In this document: piece by piece, positions 10,073 through 18,990 of the stretch
Layout: each line of letters opens with the position of its first letter
How positions within the stretch are numbered: position 1 is the first letter of the stretch
DNA from: an uncultured Clostridia bacterium
GTDB taxonomy: Bacteria; Bacillota; Clostridia; Christensenellales; Borkfalkiaceae
Assembly: GCA_944346885.1 (NCBI GenBank)
Contig: CALVMR010000005.1
Span: 1 to 64,000 of the forward strand
Length of the DNA: 64,000 nt
Reading direction: 5' to 3'
Notes under the pieces: model-generated
Databases searched by the model: none
Told to the model about the DNA's origin: nothing
Seen by the model: the letters and a program-made list of their open reading frames with translations, nothing else
Position numbers and translations under genes: made by a program

Positions 10073-11117
10073 GGTCCTTTTCCTTCTTTTCTTTGTTTTT
10101 TCCGTTGACCAGCTCTTCCAGCACCTTGCCCACGTTTTCCAACACGGCGATGACCTTGGAATAGTCCATGCGGATGGGGCCGATGACCCCGTACGTGCCG
10201 AGATTTTTTCCGCCCGCCGAATACGTTGCGGTAACGACGGAGCAATCGTCCGGCATATCCTTATCTTCGGAGGAGCCGATCTTCACGTTGATCTGGATCT
10301 CGTCGTCCTCGTCTCCCACGATCTCCGCGATCTTATCTTTGCTCGATATAACGGAGAGGAAGTTTTTAACGTTGCCGATATCCTCGTATTCGGGATGGTT
10401 GAAAATCTTTTCCGCCCCCGCCAGCACGATATCCTCTTCGCGCGGGCGCGCATAGCTTTTGAGCGCCTCGATCACCTCCGCCATCACTTGGCGGTACTGC
10501 CCGAATTCGCCGAGCGCAGCGGTTTCGACCTCGCGCGCTTCGGAGAGCGCCTTGCCGCAAAACAGTTTGCACAGCATGGAAGAGGCGTTCCCCACGTCGG
10601 CATCGCTCATGGTTTCGGGGATCTCGATAAAGTTATCGCGCAAAATGCGCGAACCCGTGATGATGACGAGCAGCGCGCGCCCGTCTCCGCAGGGCAGCAG
10701 CGTCATGCTGCGGATGCGCTCCTCCTCCGCATTGGGCCCGACGGCAACGGAAGTGTAATCGGTCAGATCGCTGATGACGTTTGCCACGCTGCGGATCAGG
10801 TGCTCCACGTCCCCCGTTTTGTTGCTGAACGCCTCGCTGATATAATCGAGATCGGCGGAAGAGAGGTTGCCGCGCTGCATCAGCTCTTCGATGTAAAAAC
10901 GGTACGCCTGCGGAGAAGGCACCCTGCCGCCCGACGTGTGGAACTGCGTCAAATAGCCGAGCTCTTCCAGCGAAGCGAGCTCGTTGCGCACGGTGGCGGA
11001 GCTTACGTCCGTCAAATGCTTTTCGGTGATCGCCTTGCTCGAAACGGGAACGGCAGAATTGATATACTCGTCCACGACGATCTGCAAGATACGCTTTTTC
11101 CTGTCAGACATCTTCAT
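10065..11117 (-). CDS. hrcA: Heat-inducible transcription repressor HrcA
   Basis: 350 residues. N-terminal winged helix (RKKRILQIVVDEYINSAVPV, TVRNELASLEELGYL, HTSGGRVPS) and C-terminal GAF-like domain. It binds CIRCE and represses the heat-shock operon, with activity set by GroEL in the known systems. The ATG at 11117 has AAAGGAGGGG upstream, although spacing is long (about 12); a second in-frame ATG follows two codons later. It is the first gene behind its own operator at 11161-11189, which shows autoregulation. Confidence 0.96.
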   Translation of the reverse strand: MKMSDRKKRILQIVVDEYINSAVPVSSKAITEKHLTDVSSATVRNELASLEELGYLTQFHTSGGRVPSPQAYRFYIEELMQRGNLSSADLDYISEAFSNKTGDVEHLIRSVANVISDLTDYTSVAVGPNAEEERIRSMTLLPCGDGRALLVIITGSRILRDNFIEIPETMSDADVGNASSMLCKLFCGKALSEAREVETAALGEFGQYRQVMAEVIEALKSYARPREEDIVLAGAEKIFNHPEYEDIGNVKNFLSVISSKDKIAEIVGDEDDEIQINVKIGSSEDKDMPDDCSVVTATYSAGGKNLGTYGVIGPIRMDYSKVIAVLENVGKVLEELVNGKNKEKKEKDHE

Positions 11118-11160
11118 GGCTGCCGCTCGCCCCTCCTTTTGGCACTTTTGTTTTTACAAT

Positions 11161-11189
11161 GTTAGCACTCATTGCCTTCAAGTGCTAAC
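11161..11189 (-). promoter_or_regulatory. CIRCE operator
   Basis: TTAGCACTC-N9-AAGTGCTAA (11162-11188), one base from the canonical inverted repeat, extended by one further G/C pair. It covers the predicted transcription start of the hrcA promoter, the classical position for HrcA repression. Confidence 0.95.
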
Positions 11190-11192
11190 GAT

Positions 11193-11221
11193 ATTATATT
11201 CTTATTCCTGTGCATTGTCAA
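11193..11221 (-). promoter_or_regulatory. Consensus SigA promoter of the hrcA operon
   Basis: Exact TTGACA (11216-11221), 17-base spacer and exact TATAAT (11193-11198), immediately upstream of CIRCE. Confidence 0.95.
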
Positions 11222-11414
11222 GAGTTTTATGCCAAAATTTTCAGAATTTTTCCCGCCGCGCTCCCCCGCGCGCGCACACGGGCGCGCCGCTTTTTTCCGC
11301 CCGCGCAAAAGCGCTGCCCTCCGTAGCAGACAAACGCAAACCCTGCCCCGCCCCTCCTCCCGCAACAGGCGGACGCAAACCCTACCCCGCCCTGCAACAG
11401 GCGGGCGCGCGAAA

Positions 11415-11444
11415 GCGGCGTGCCGAATGCCCGGCACGCCGCTT
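11415..11444. other. GC-rich hairpin in the hrcA upstream gap
   Basis: 10-bp stem GCGGCGTGCC/GGCACGCCGC with an 8-base loop. The gap 11222-11574 otherwise shows no gene; a second small hairpin (GCGGCTTTTTAAGCCGC) lies at about 11488-11504. Confidence 0.4.
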
Positions 11445-11574
11445 CCGTATATCGGTAGGTCATTGTATGGATGTACGCCTCTTCGTGCGGCTTTTTAAGC
11501 CGCATCCTTGCCATTATCTTACACCGAATGCGCCCCGTTTGTCAAATAAAAATTAACCATAATTAACTAATTTT

Positions 11575-11606
11575 GAAAAAATACCCCGCCTTTCGCGGCG
11601 GGGTAT
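11575..11606 (-). terminator. Intrinsic terminator of the glycosyltransferase gene
   Basis: ATACCCCGCC/GGCGGGGTAT stem with a 6-base loop, then TTTTTTC on the minus strand, 25 bases after the stop codon. Confidence 0.9.
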
Positions 11607-11630
11607 TTTGCCGCCCGCTTGCGCGGCGCG

Positions 11631-13115
11631 TTATTTTTCCTGTTCTTCGGGCAAGGAAGCGGGCGCTTCGGCGCGCTCCTCCCCCGCCGCGCGCGGCGCA
11701 GGCTCTTCGCCCGCGGCGCCCGCCTGCGCTTTGCCCGCGCAAAGCGGTGCTTCTTCCGCCGGTTCCGCAAGCTCTTCCGCCGCGGCTGCCCGCTCTTTAT
11801 CCGAAAGCTCTTCGATCTTTACGTCGGCGGTGTGCGGGATGGGCTTCCACTCCACCTTTTTAAACAGCGCCACAAAGGCGATGGGCACGAACGTTGCCAT
11901 AAAGAGCGGAAAGGTAAACACAAAGGCGATCTTTTTTGCGGGGTGCCCCTTGATGTGCTTCCACTCCGTGATGCACACGAGGATGGCGATGACCAGCATC
12001 ATCCCCAGCAGCATCCCGACGGACTGCGCCGCCATGATCAGCGCCATGTACGCCGTTTGCGCCTCGCCGATGCACGCCGCCACGATCGCGCAGATCGGGA
12101 ACCCGATGAGCACGAGCAGCGTATACACGAGCGCGGGGAAGATGGTCGTTAAAATATCGTAGCAGGAATAGCTTTTTAAACAGCGCAGGATCAGTTTGCC
12201 GCCGTTGCGGGCAAACACTTGGTAAAACCCCTTGGACCAGCGCTCGCGCTGCCGCCAGGAGTGGATAAACTTTTCGGGCTGCTCGTCGTACAGTTCCGCC
12301 TTGGGCGCAAACCCGACCTTCCGCCCCGTGAGCGCGTAATTGGTGGAGCACTCAATGTCTTCGGTAAGGGTGAAAAACTTCCAGTTGTCGAACTCTTTTA
12401 CCACTTTGGAAGAGATGAGAAAGCCCGTTCCCGAAATGGCGCAGGAGAGATGGAACATCCTGCGGCAGTTGGAAAGGTGCCGCGCCTCGTGCAAAAACCA
12501 ATACCCGTACCCTGCCGAGATCCAGTTTTTGCAAAAATTTTTGGTGTTGCGGTAGGAGGTGACCATCTCGTACCCGCTGTCATAGGCGCGGTTCATCTCC
12601 GTAAAAAAGTTTGCCGTGAGCAGGTTATCCGCATCCACCACTATGTACGCTTCGGGGATGAGCGCGGCATACTGCGGGTCGGTATGCAGCTGCTCGAACA
12701 GCCAATGCAGCGCAAAGCCCTTGCCGACGTGCTCGGTATCGTGCCGTTCGAACACGGTGCAGCCGAGGTCGCGGCAGATCTGCGCGGTATCGTCCGTGCA
12801 GTTATCCGCGATCACGAAAATGCGCAGCTTTTCGCGCGGGTAGTCGTTTTTATAGATGCTTTGAATGAGGTTGCCGATCACTTTGCTCTCGTTGCGCGCG
12901 GAGATGACCACGCCCAAACTGTGCTGTTCCTTGGCAACGTGTTTATCCCGGAACGGAACGAAGGTGCCGACGATCAGGTAGATGACCTGATGCAGGTACA
13001 TCAAAATAAAGAGCAAGCTGAGCACCTGCGCTACGATCCAAACGACTTCGTAAAATACGCTCGGAAAGGCACCGAGCGTACCCCCCCCCGCGATCAGACG
13101 GATGATCAGATCCAT
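11631..13115 (-). CDS. Membrane glycosyltransferase, family 2 (processive GlcNAc-transferase type)
   Basis: 494 residues from the ATG at 13115. One N-terminal membrane segment (VVWIVAQVLSLLFILMYL), a cytoplasmic GT-A domain (VVISARNES, VVDADNLL, TEDIE and QRERWSKG, i.e. the D, DxD, ED and QxxRW residues of processive beta-transferases) and two or more C-terminal membrane segments. The last 60 residues are an Ala/Glu-rich low-complexity tail. Architecture is that of IcaA/NodC-like enzymes that build and export a polysaccharide, but no deacetylase or partner gene is adjacent. Monocistronic with its own terminator. Confidence 0.85.
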   Translation of the reverse strand: MDLIIRLIAGGGTLGAFPSVFYEVVWIVAQVLSLLFILMYLHQVIYLIVGTFVPFRDKHVAKEQHSLGVVISARNESKVIGNLIQSIYKNDYPREKLRIFVIADNCTDDTAQICRDLGCTVFERHDTEHVGKGFALHWLFEQLHTDPQYAALIPEAYIVVDADNLLTANFFTEMNRAYDSGYEMVTSYRNTKNFCKNWISAGYGYWFLHEARHLSNCRRMFHLSCAISGTGFLISSKVVKEFDNWKFFTLTEDIECSTNYALTGRKVGFAPKAELYDEQPEKFIHSWRQRERWSKGFYQVFARNGGKLILRCLKSYSCYDILTTIFPALVYTLLVLIGFPICAIVAACIGEAQTAYMALIMAAQSVGMLLGMMLVIAILVCITEWKHIKGHPAKKIAFVFTFPLFMATFVPIAFVALFKKVEWKPIPHTADVKIEELSDKERAAAAEELAEPAEEAPLCAGKAQAGAAGEEPAPRAAGEERAEAPASLPEEQEK

Positions 13116-13250
13116 TGTTCTCCCTCGTCCGCAGGCATATACCCTGCCCCGCGGCAAAAAGTTTTATGCGGCGGCATCCGCGCTCCGCACAGAGACGCAC
13201 TCATTATACAGAGCACGCGGCGGCTTGTCAACCGTATTGCCGCCCGAAAA

Positions 13251-14081
13251 TCAAGACTGCTTTTTCAGCTCTTCCGCGATGGCGCAGCCCGCGCTCGTTC
13301 CGATGCGCGTAGCGCCCGCGGCGGCAAGGCGGCGCACGTCCTCCGCCGTGCGGATCCCGCCCGACGCTTTTACGCCGCACTGCCCGCCCGCCAGCTTGCG
13401 CAGCGCCTCCACGTCCTCGACGGTGGCGCCCCCGCCGAAGTAGCCCGTGCTCGTTTTGAGGAACGCCGCCCCGCCGCCCTGTGCGGCGGCGGCGGCTTTG
13501 CGCATCTCCTCGCGGGTGAGCAAAGACGTTTCCAAGATCGCTTTGACGGGGCGCCCCTTCGCCGCTTTGACGACCTTTTTCACCTCGCGCTTCACATACC
13601 CGTAATTGCCGTTTTTGACGGCGGAGAGGCAGATGACCAGATCGATCTCGTTGGCGCCGTCTGCCACGGCGCGCTTTGTTTCAAACACCTTGGTCTCGGT
13701 TTTATTCTCCCCCATGGGGAAGCCGACGACGCAGGCGATCTTTACCGCGGGCGCGTTTTTTAAATACGAATAGCACGCGGAAACGTAAACGGGCTGCACG
13801 CAGACCGAATGGAAGCCGTATTCCGCCGCCTCTTTGCACAGCTTGCGGACCTCCTCTTTCGTCGCCGTTTGCCGCAGCAGCGTATGGTCGATCATGCCGA
13901 TGAGCCTGTGCAGCTCTTCCAGCTTTTTTTCCTTTTTATACGCTTCGAAGGCGCGGCGCTCTTCCTCCGCCGCCTCGGCTTGCTGTTTTGCGGGAGCCGC
14001 CTCGGCTTGCTGCTTTGCCGCCGTCTTTTCCGCGGCTTCCTCTTCCGCGCCCGCCGCTCCTTTCTTTTTTATTCCGAACAT
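13251..14081 (-). CDS. deoC: Deoxyribose-phosphate aldolase
   Basis: 276 residues; the enzyme proper begins near residue 58 (LHRLIGMIDHTLL). It splits 2-deoxyribose 5-phosphate to glyceraldehyde 3-phosphate and acetaldehyde. The Schiff-base lysine is in FLKTSTGYF and the second lysine in VKASGGIRT. The first 57 residues are an extra Ala/Glu/Gln-rich helical extension with the repeated AKQQAEAA unit, likely a coiled coil. The start overlaps the end of the upstream phosphorylase gene (GGAGGAAG within its last codons), so the two are translationally coupled in one salvage operon. Confidence 0.93.
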   Translation of the reverse strand: MFGIKKKGAAGAEEEAAEKTAAKQQAEAAPAKQQAEAAEEERRAFEAYKKEKKLEELHRLIGMIDHTLLRQTATKEEVRKLCKEAAEYGFHSVCVQPVYVSACYSYLKNAPAVKIACVVGFPMGENKTETKVFETKRAVADGANEIDLVICLSAVKNGNYGYVKREVKKVVKAAKGRPVKAILETSLLTREEMRKAAAAAQGGGAAFLKTSTGYFGGGATVEDVEALRKLAGGQCGVKASGGIRTAEDVRRLAAAGATRIGTSAGCAIAEELKKQS

Positions 14082-14083
14082 CT

Positions 14084-15382
14084 CTATACTTCCTCCGCTT
14101 TAAAATACCTGCCGATGCGCGCGGGCGGCGCGTACTCCGGCGGGTAAGAAAAGGCTTCCCGCACCCGTTCCAGCGCCTCGTCCGCCGCGCCGCGGCAGTA
14201 CACGCGCGCCACAGGCTCGCCCTCGCGCACGCGCTCTCCCGCGCGTTTTTGCAGCAAAATGCCCACGGTATGATCCACGGCGTCCTCCGCGCGCTGCCTG
14301 CCGCCGCCCAACAGCAGGCACGCCTCGCCGAGCTTTTTTGCCGCGATGCGGCATACGCCGCTGCCTGCCGCGCGCACCGTTACCTCGTTCGGCGCCAAGG
14401 GCAGCCGTTCGGGTTCGCGCACGGCGCGCGCGTCGCCGCCCTGCGCCGCCACGATCTGTTCGAGCTTGGCAAGCGCGGCGCCCGAATCCACCGCCGCGCG
14501 CACGCGCGCCTTCGCCTCCGCTTCGGGGAGAGAGAGCGCCTCTTCCAATATTTTTTGCGCCAAATACAGAGAGAGCGCCGCCAGATCGTTCTTTTTTCCG
14601 CCCAACACGGCGATCGCTTCGCGCACCTCCAAATTGCAGCCGACCGCATCGCCGAGCGGCGCGTCCATGTTGGTGACGACGGCGCACACCCGCCGCCCCG
14701 CGCGCTTGCCGATGCGCACCATCAGCCGCGCCAGCTCTTCCGCATCCGCCTCCGCGGGCAAAAAAGCGCCGTTCCCGTACTTTACGTCCAGCAGAACGAC
14801 GTCCGCAAAAGACGCCAGTTTTTTGCTCATGACCGAAGAGGCGATGAGCGGGATGCTGTCTATCGTTGCGGTCACGTCGCGCACGACGTACATGCGTTTG
14901 TCGGCGGGAACGGTGTGCGCGGTCTGCCCGGAGATCGCCCCGCCGATCTGCGCGATCTGCCGCGCAAACCGTTCGGCGGTAAGATCGACGCGAAAACCGG
15001 GAAAACTTTCCAACTTATCCAATGTGCCGCCCGTATGCCCCAGCCCCCTGCCCGAATACTTGGCGCACTTGACGCCGAGGCTGCACAATACGGGGACAAG
15101 GATAAGGGTGGTGGAATCGGAAACGCCGCCCGTGGAGTGCTTATCCGCAATGACCCCGCCCACGGGCGGGCGCGGCGGCACCTCGCCGCTTTGCGCCATC
15201 GCCTCGGTGAGCAAAAAACACTCCTCGTCCGTCATGCCGCGCAGCAGCACCGCCATGCAAAAGGCGGCGATCTGCGCGTCCGACGCGCCCCCGTCCGCCA
15301 CCGCGCGCACAAAAAAACGGATCTGCCGCGGCGTCAGTTCCGCGCCGCGCTTTTTCGCGTCGATGATCTCGTATACGGTCAT
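14084..15382 (-). CDS. pdp: Pyrimidine-nucleoside phosphorylase
   Basis: 432 residues, the family length. Contains KHSTGGVSDS, the family signature YSGRGLGHTGGTLDKLES and EAIAVLGG. It releases ribose or deoxyribose 1-phosphate from uridine and (deoxy)thymidine; DeoC, encoded next, uses the sugar after mutase action. The ATG at 15382 (GGAGGA ten bases upstream, MTVYEIIDAKKRG) was chosen over far upstream codons in the same frame that would cross a divergent gene. No mutase gene (deoB) is nearby. Confidence 0.94.
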   Translation of the reverse strand: MTVYEIIDAKKRGAELTPRQIRFFVRAVADGGASDAQIAAFCMAVLLRGMTDEECFLLTEAMAQSGEVPPRPPVGGVIADKHSTGGVSDSTTLILVPVLCSLGVKCAKYSGRGLGHTGGTLDKLESFPGFRVDLTAERFARQIAQIGGAISGQTAHTVPADKRMYVVRDVTATIDSIPLIASSVMSKKLASFADVVLLDVKYGNGAFLPAEADAEELARLMVRIGKRAGRRVCAVVTNMDAPLGDAVGCNLEVREAIAVLGGKKNDLAALSLYLAQKILEEALSLPEAEAKARVRAAVDSGAALAKLEQIVAAQGGDARAVREPERLPLAPNEVTVRAAGSGVCRIAAKKLGEACLLLGGGRQRAEDAVDHTVGILLQKRAGERVREGEPVARVYCRGAADEALERVREAFSYPPEYAPPARIGRYFKAEEV

Positions 15383-15439
15383 TTCGCGCAAATCCTCCGC
15401 AATACGGCAAACGCCGCGCCCGTTTTCCCCTCCCGCCGT

Positions 15440-15447
15440 GCTACAAT
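15440..15447 (+). promoter_or_regulatory. Extended -10 box in front of the small membrane protein
   Basis: TGCTACAAT 44 bases before the TTG at 15491. No clear -35 box. Confidence 0.35.
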
Positions 15448-15490
15448 GCACGCGCAGAGGCAAAACGCCTCCGCCGCGGAGGGACCGATC

Positions 15491-15751
15491 TTGGCACAAA
15501 ACCTGCTTGCTTCCACACTCATCGGAGGGCTGTACCTGCTTATCCTGCTCGCCCTCTGCTTTTTTGCGGTAACGGGGTACAAACTGCTGCGGCGCAGCCT
15601 TGCCGCGCGCAAAAAACCGAAGGAAGCGCCCCCGCCGCCGCCCGAACAAAAGGAGCCGCCGCAAAAGGTATACTACCTTGTCGAAAAAAAGCGGACCGTA
15701 AAGCGCCCGCAGGCACAGTACGAAAAGCCCAAACAGATCGACTTCCGCTGA
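15491..15751 (+). CDS. Small single-pass membrane protein, proline-rich, unknown function
   Basis: 86 residues from a TTG at 15491 with GCGGAGGGA seven bases upstream. Residues 8-30 form one hydrophobic helix (TLIGGLYLLILLALCFFAVT), then RRSLAARKK marks the cytoplasmic side, then a PPPPPEQKEPPQK stretch and a basic C-terminus. The reading frame continues far upstream antisense to the phosphorylase gene, so it is easily missed; the TTG with its ribosome binding site marks the real start. Divergent from pdp. No family recognised. Confidence 0.6.
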   Translation: MAQNLLASTLIGGLYLLILLALCFFAVTGYKLLRRSLAARKKPKEAPPPPPEQKEPPQKVYYLVEKKRTVKRPQAQYEKPKQIDFR

Positions 15752-15791
15752 GCCGCCCGCCCCGCCCTATGCCGCGAAAGCCCTTTCGCGC

Positions 15792-16139
15792 TCAGCCTTC
15801 GTAGCGGCGGATGTTCTCCCCTTCGTCCCACAGCCGTTCGAGATGATAAAAGAGGCGGCTTTCGTCGTTGAACACGTGCACGATCACGTCTCCGTAATCG
15901 AGCACGCCCCAGCGCCCGTCGCGCACGCCCTCGGTGCGCTGCGGCTGTTTGCCCGCCTTGGCAAGGTGCTCTTCCAAATTTTCGCACAGCGTGCGCACCT
16001 GCGTGGTGTTCCTGCCGCCCGCGATCACAAAATAATCGCACAGCGCCGTCCGCTCGCGCACGTCCGCGATAACGATGTCTTCCGCCTTTTTCGAAGAGAG
16101 AAAGGCACAGATCTCTTGTGTAAGCTGTTCGGCTTCCAT
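15792..16139 (-). CDS. rsfS: Ribosomal silencing factor RsfS
   Basis: 115 residues, the DUF143/Iojap family. Diagnostic segments: ALCDYFVIAGG, VRTLCENLEEHL, GRWGVLDYGDVIVHVF and YHLERLWDEG. It binds ribosomal protein L14 and blocks subunit joining in starvation. ATG at 16139 preceded by AAGGAAGG. It follows nadD-yqeK by 59 bases, the conserved order in Firmicutes. Confidence 0.95.
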   Translation of the reverse strand: MEAEQLTQEICAFLSSKKAEDIVIADVRERTALCDYFVIAGGRNTTQVRTLCENLEEHLAKAGKQPQRTEGVRDGRWGVLDYGDVIVHVFNDESRLFYHLERLWDEGENIRRYEG

Positions 16140-16198
16140 ACTTTCCTTCCTTTTCGGTATTTTATCCGCCGCACGAGCGCAAAGCGCGCCAAAGGCGT

Positions 16199-17335
16199 TC
16201 AGCGCTTTTTTTCGCGGTGCAGCCGCGCGTAGTATTCGTACGCCTGCACGGTGAGCGGGCAAATTTCGCCCTTTTCCTTTTTCAGGTAGCGCAGCTGGTG
16301 CGCCAGGCAGCGGTACATGCACTCGTCGAGATCGCCCAAACAGGCGCGCAGCTTTTTCACGTGCGGGAAGGTGCGCCCCTCTTCGAGCATGTCGGCAAGG
16401 AACACGATTTTTTCCGCCGTGCCCATGTTCGGCCTGCCCGTGGTGTGGTAGCGGATGGCGGCAAGCACTTCCGCATCCCGCACGCCGAACGTGTGTTCGG
16501 CAAGGTACGCGCCCGAAAATTGGTGCAGCACGGGCGCGGGCACGCCCTGCGGCGGCACAAACCCCGCAAGCTCCGGCGCGGAGAGGGGCAAACTTTTCGC
16601 CGCGTCGTGCAAAGCCGCCGCCTGTACGATCTTCCCCTCCGCGCAGCCGTTTTGCCGCGCCAGCTCCGCCGCCAGCAGCGCCACGCGCACGGTGTGCTTT
16701 TTGCGGGCGGGCTTTAAATACCCCATCGCCGCCTTGACGCCCTCGATGCGGTACAGCTGCCGCGCTTCGATGTAGTCGATCACGCTTTCGGGCAGATAGG
16801 GGCGCACGTCCTCGCCCAGCGCGCACAGCACCCGCGCCTTGGTGGAGGAGATGTTCCGCCCCGTGTACGGCAGCTGGCGGAAACGTTTTTTAAACTTTAC
16901 GGCAAAGCGGAGCTGCTCCCCTTTGAGCGGCGCGTCTCCCTCGCGGTAACACACCACGAGCTCGGCAAGCGAGAGGATGGTCTCCGGTTCGCGCCAGCTA
17001 TAAAAATCGTGCAGCATATCCGAGCCGAGCAGCAAAAAAAGCTCCGCGTCGGGATAGCGCCGATGAAAGTACCCCAGCGTGCGGACGGTATAGCTGACGC
17101 CGCCCGCGTTGCACTCGTACGCGCTCACTTCGCAGTTTTTCAAGCCCGAAAAGGCGAGGCGCGCCATTTCCAGCCGGTCTTCGGCGCCTGCCGCCGCCCC
17201 GTGCTTGTGCGGCGCGAGAAAGGCGGGCACCACGATCAGCTTATCCGCGCCGAGCGCCTCCCCCGCGGCGCGCGCCATATTCACATGTTCGGCATGAACG
17301 GGATCGAACGACCCCCCGAAAATTGCGATCTTCAT
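16199..17335 (-). CDS. nadD: Fusion: nicotinate-nucleotide adenylyltransferase NadD with YqeK HD phosphohydrolase
   Basis: 378 residues in two domains. Residues 1 to about 195 are NadD (FGGSFDPVHAEHV nucleotidyl-transfer motif; GRNISSTKAR), making deamido-NAD. From about residue 200 (KHTVRVALLAAELARQ) it is a YqeK-type HD domain with the second metal motif LHDAAKSLPL, YHTTGRPNM and FLADMLEEGR, a group that hydrolyses Ap4A. In most Firmicutes these are two adjacent genes; here one reading frame carries both. No strong SD precedes the ATG. Promoter at 17553-17581. Confidence 0.93.
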   Translation of the reverse strand: MKIAIFGGSFDPVHAEHVNMARAAGEALGADKLIVVPAFLAPHKHGAAAGAEDRLEMARLAFSGLKNCEVSAYECNAGGVSYTVRTLGYFHRRYPDAELFLLLGSDMLHDFYSWREPETILSLAELVVCYREGDAPLKGEQLRFAVKFKKRFRQLPYTGRNISSTKARVLCALGEDVRPYLPESVIDYIEARQLYRIEGVKAAMGYLKPARKKHTVRVALLAAELARQNGCAEGKIVQAAALHDAAKSLPLSAPELAGFVPPQGVPAPVLHQFSGAYLAEHTFGVRDAEVLAAIRYHTTGRPNMGTAEKIVFLADMLEEGRTFPHVKKLRACLGDLDECMYRCLAHQLRYLKKEKGEICPLTVQAYEYYARLHREKKR

Positions 17336-17552
17336 TCGGTTACGCTCTGTTTTGCTCTGTTATGGATAAAGCTGCGCCCGCGTATACGCGCGGCAAAGAG
17401 ATTTTTCCGCCCCGTATGCGCAAGCCCCCGCACACGCCGTGCAAGACCCCGCACACGCCGCGCGGAAAAATCTTGCATACAACACGACGCAGAAGGGCTT
17501 GCGCCGCGCCCTTATGCGCGGCTTTCTTTCTTTTTTACGACTTCCTGCATAC

Positions 17553-17581
17553 AGTATACCACAACTTTGCGCGGCAGGCAA
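17553..17581 (-). promoter_or_regulatory. Promoter for nadD-yqeK/rsfS
   Basis: TTGCCT (17576-17581), 17-base spacer, TATACT (17553-17558); leader about 210 nt. The 325-base gap 17336-17660 has no other convincing element. Confidence 0.6.
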
Positions 17582-17660
17582 GGTTTAAAAAGCGGCAAAG
17601 AAGGGAAAAATCCGAAAAGCGCCGCCGCAGGCGGCGCAAACCGCTTGCTCGGAGCATTTT

Positions 17661-18548
17661 ATGAAACGATTTGACCTGCCCCTTTGGTCTGACGCGCTCT
17701 GCCTGTTCCTCTGCCTCTTCCCCTTTTGTTTGGCGGTGTTCCGCTTTTCGCTGCCGCTGTGGGCGGCGCTTTGCCTCGCCCTCGCCGCGGCGGGCGCCGC
17801 GGCGGCGCTGCTCTTTTTGTTTTTGCGCGCGCGGCGGATCAAGCGGCACCAAACGGAACGAGAACGCACCGCCGCGCGCGGGCTTGCCTTTCACATGGCA
17901 ATGAGCCCGCCCGAACAAAACGCCGCCCTGCTCGCCCGCTGCCTCAACGCCGCATGCACGGCAAAAACGCCGCCCGCCGCCGACGATCCTTCTGAAACGC
18001 CGTCCGAACCCCCCTCCGCCGAACAAACCGCCGAAGCGCCGCCCGAAACGCCGCCTACCGCGCCCGCTTCCGCAGCGCCCGAAGCGCCCTCCGCGCCGTA
18101 CACCGCCGAGCGAGACCGCATCCTTTCCGAACGCGAAAACGGCTACGTCCGCTTCCGCTTTGAAAAGGTGACGGCAGACGAACTCTCCCCCATCCTCTGC
18201 GGCGGCGCGGCAGGCAAAACCGTATACGCAAACGCCTTCACCGACGAAGCAAAAACGCTTGCCGCCTCCTTCGGGCTGCGGCTGGTGGAGGGTGAAGAGG
18301 TGTACGCGCTCGTCAAAGAGAGCGGCTGCATGCCGAAAGAACTGATCGCCCCGCCCAAACATAAGGGCGGGCTGCGGCAGTTTTTGCAGGCGCACCTCCG
18401 CCGCAGGGCGTGGCGCGGCTATGCCTTTGCGGGGTGCTCGCTGCTGCTGTTTTCGGTTTTGACCGTCTTCCCCGTGTACTACATCGTTTCGGGGAGCCTG
18501 CTGCTGGCGCTCTCCCTGTTTTTGCGCTTTTTCGGAAAAAAGGAATAA
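17661..18548 (+). CDS. Four-helix membrane protein of unknown function
   Basis: 295 residues, ATG with CGGAGC upstream. Two N-terminal hydrophobic helices (about 10-29 and 32-56), a basic RARRIKRH stop, an Ala/Pro/Glu-rich linker (about 98-148), a mixed alpha/beta domain (YTAERDRILSERENGYVRF to LVKESGCMPKELI) and two C-terminal helices (about 250-290). The soluble part lies between two hairpins and so should face the cytoplasm. It runs on the plus strand in the middle of a cluster that is otherwise on the minus strand (obgE, yhbY, nadD), as an inserted gene would. No family recognised. Confidence 0.7.
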   Translation: MKRFDLPLWSDALCLFLCLFPFCLAVFRFSLPLWAALCLALAAAGAAAALLFLFLRARRIKRHQTERERTAARGLAFHMAMSPPEQNAALLARCLNAACTAKTPPAADDPSETPSEPPSAEQTAEAPPETPPTAPASAAPEAPSAPYTAERDRILSERENGYVRFRFEKVTADELSPILCGGAAGKTVYANAFTDEAKTLAASFGLRLVEGEEVYALVKESGCMPKELIAPPKHKGGLRQFLQAHLRRRAWRGYAFAGCSLLLFSVLTVFPVYYIVSGSLLLALSLFLRFFGKKE

Positions 18549-18577
18549 ACGGTGCGCCCAAACGCAGGCAAAAAGGA

Positions 18578-18607
18578 GGCGCGCGGCGGAACATTCCGCC
18601 GCGCGCC
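18578..18607. other. GC-rich hairpin after the membrane protein gene
   Basis: 14-bp stem GGCGCGCGGCGGAA/TTCCGCCGCGCGCC around CA. No U-tract; possibly a Rho-dependent or stability element at the end of the plus-strand gene. Confidence 0.4.
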
Positions 18608-18620
18608 CCCTTGCCTTTCC

Positions 18621-18691
18621 CGCAAGCGTTTCGCGCCTCCCCTTTTCCGCAAGCGTTTCGCGCCTCCCCTTTTCCGCAGGCGCTTTTCGCC
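18621..18691. repeat. 27-bp tandem repeat
   Basis: Two identical units starting CGCAAGCGTTTCGCGCCTCC (18621-18647, 18648-18674) and a degenerate third, between the convergent membrane protein and yhbY genes. Confidence 0.75.
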
Positions 18692-18699
18692 CCGCGCCT

Positions 18700-18990
18700 T
18701 TAAAATTCGATGTGCTTAAAATTTTTGCGCGAAGAGCGGCGGTACAAGATCACTTTCCTGCCGATGACGGCAACGCACTCCGCCGAAAGGCGGGCGGCAA
18801 GCTCGTCGCCGAGGTCCTTTGCGTCCTCCTCCGCGTTGGTGAGCACGTTGATCTTGATAAGTTCGCGCGCTTCCAGCGCGTCCGAAAAAGAGCGCAGCAT
18901 GTTTTCGCTCATGCCGCCCTTCCCCACCTGCCCGACGGGCGCAATGTTCGCCGCAAGACTCTTTAAATTGCTCCTTTGTTTGCTTGTCAT
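18700..18990 (-). CDS. yhbY: RNA-binding protein YhbY (CRS1-YhbY/CRM domain)
   Basis: 96 residues, one CRM domain: SNLKSLAANIAPVGQVGKGG with the GxGG RNA-binding loop, HNAL-equivalent ARELIKINVL, and AECVAVIGRKVILYRRS. The family is associated with pre-50S ribosome assembly. GGAGAGGAG precedes the ATG. It lies 111 bases downstream of obgE, a conserved pairing in Firmicutes. Confidence 0.93.
   Translation of the reverse strand: MTSKQRSNLKSLAANIAPVGQVGKGGMSENMLRSFSDALEARELIKINVLTNAEEDAKDLGDELAARLSAECVAVIGRKVILYRRSSRKNFKHIEF

Noticed and set aside
13988-15490. The upstream part of the frame that contains the small membrane protein
   Set aside because: It runs antisense through pdp; the TTG at 15491 with its SD explains the only protein-like portion.
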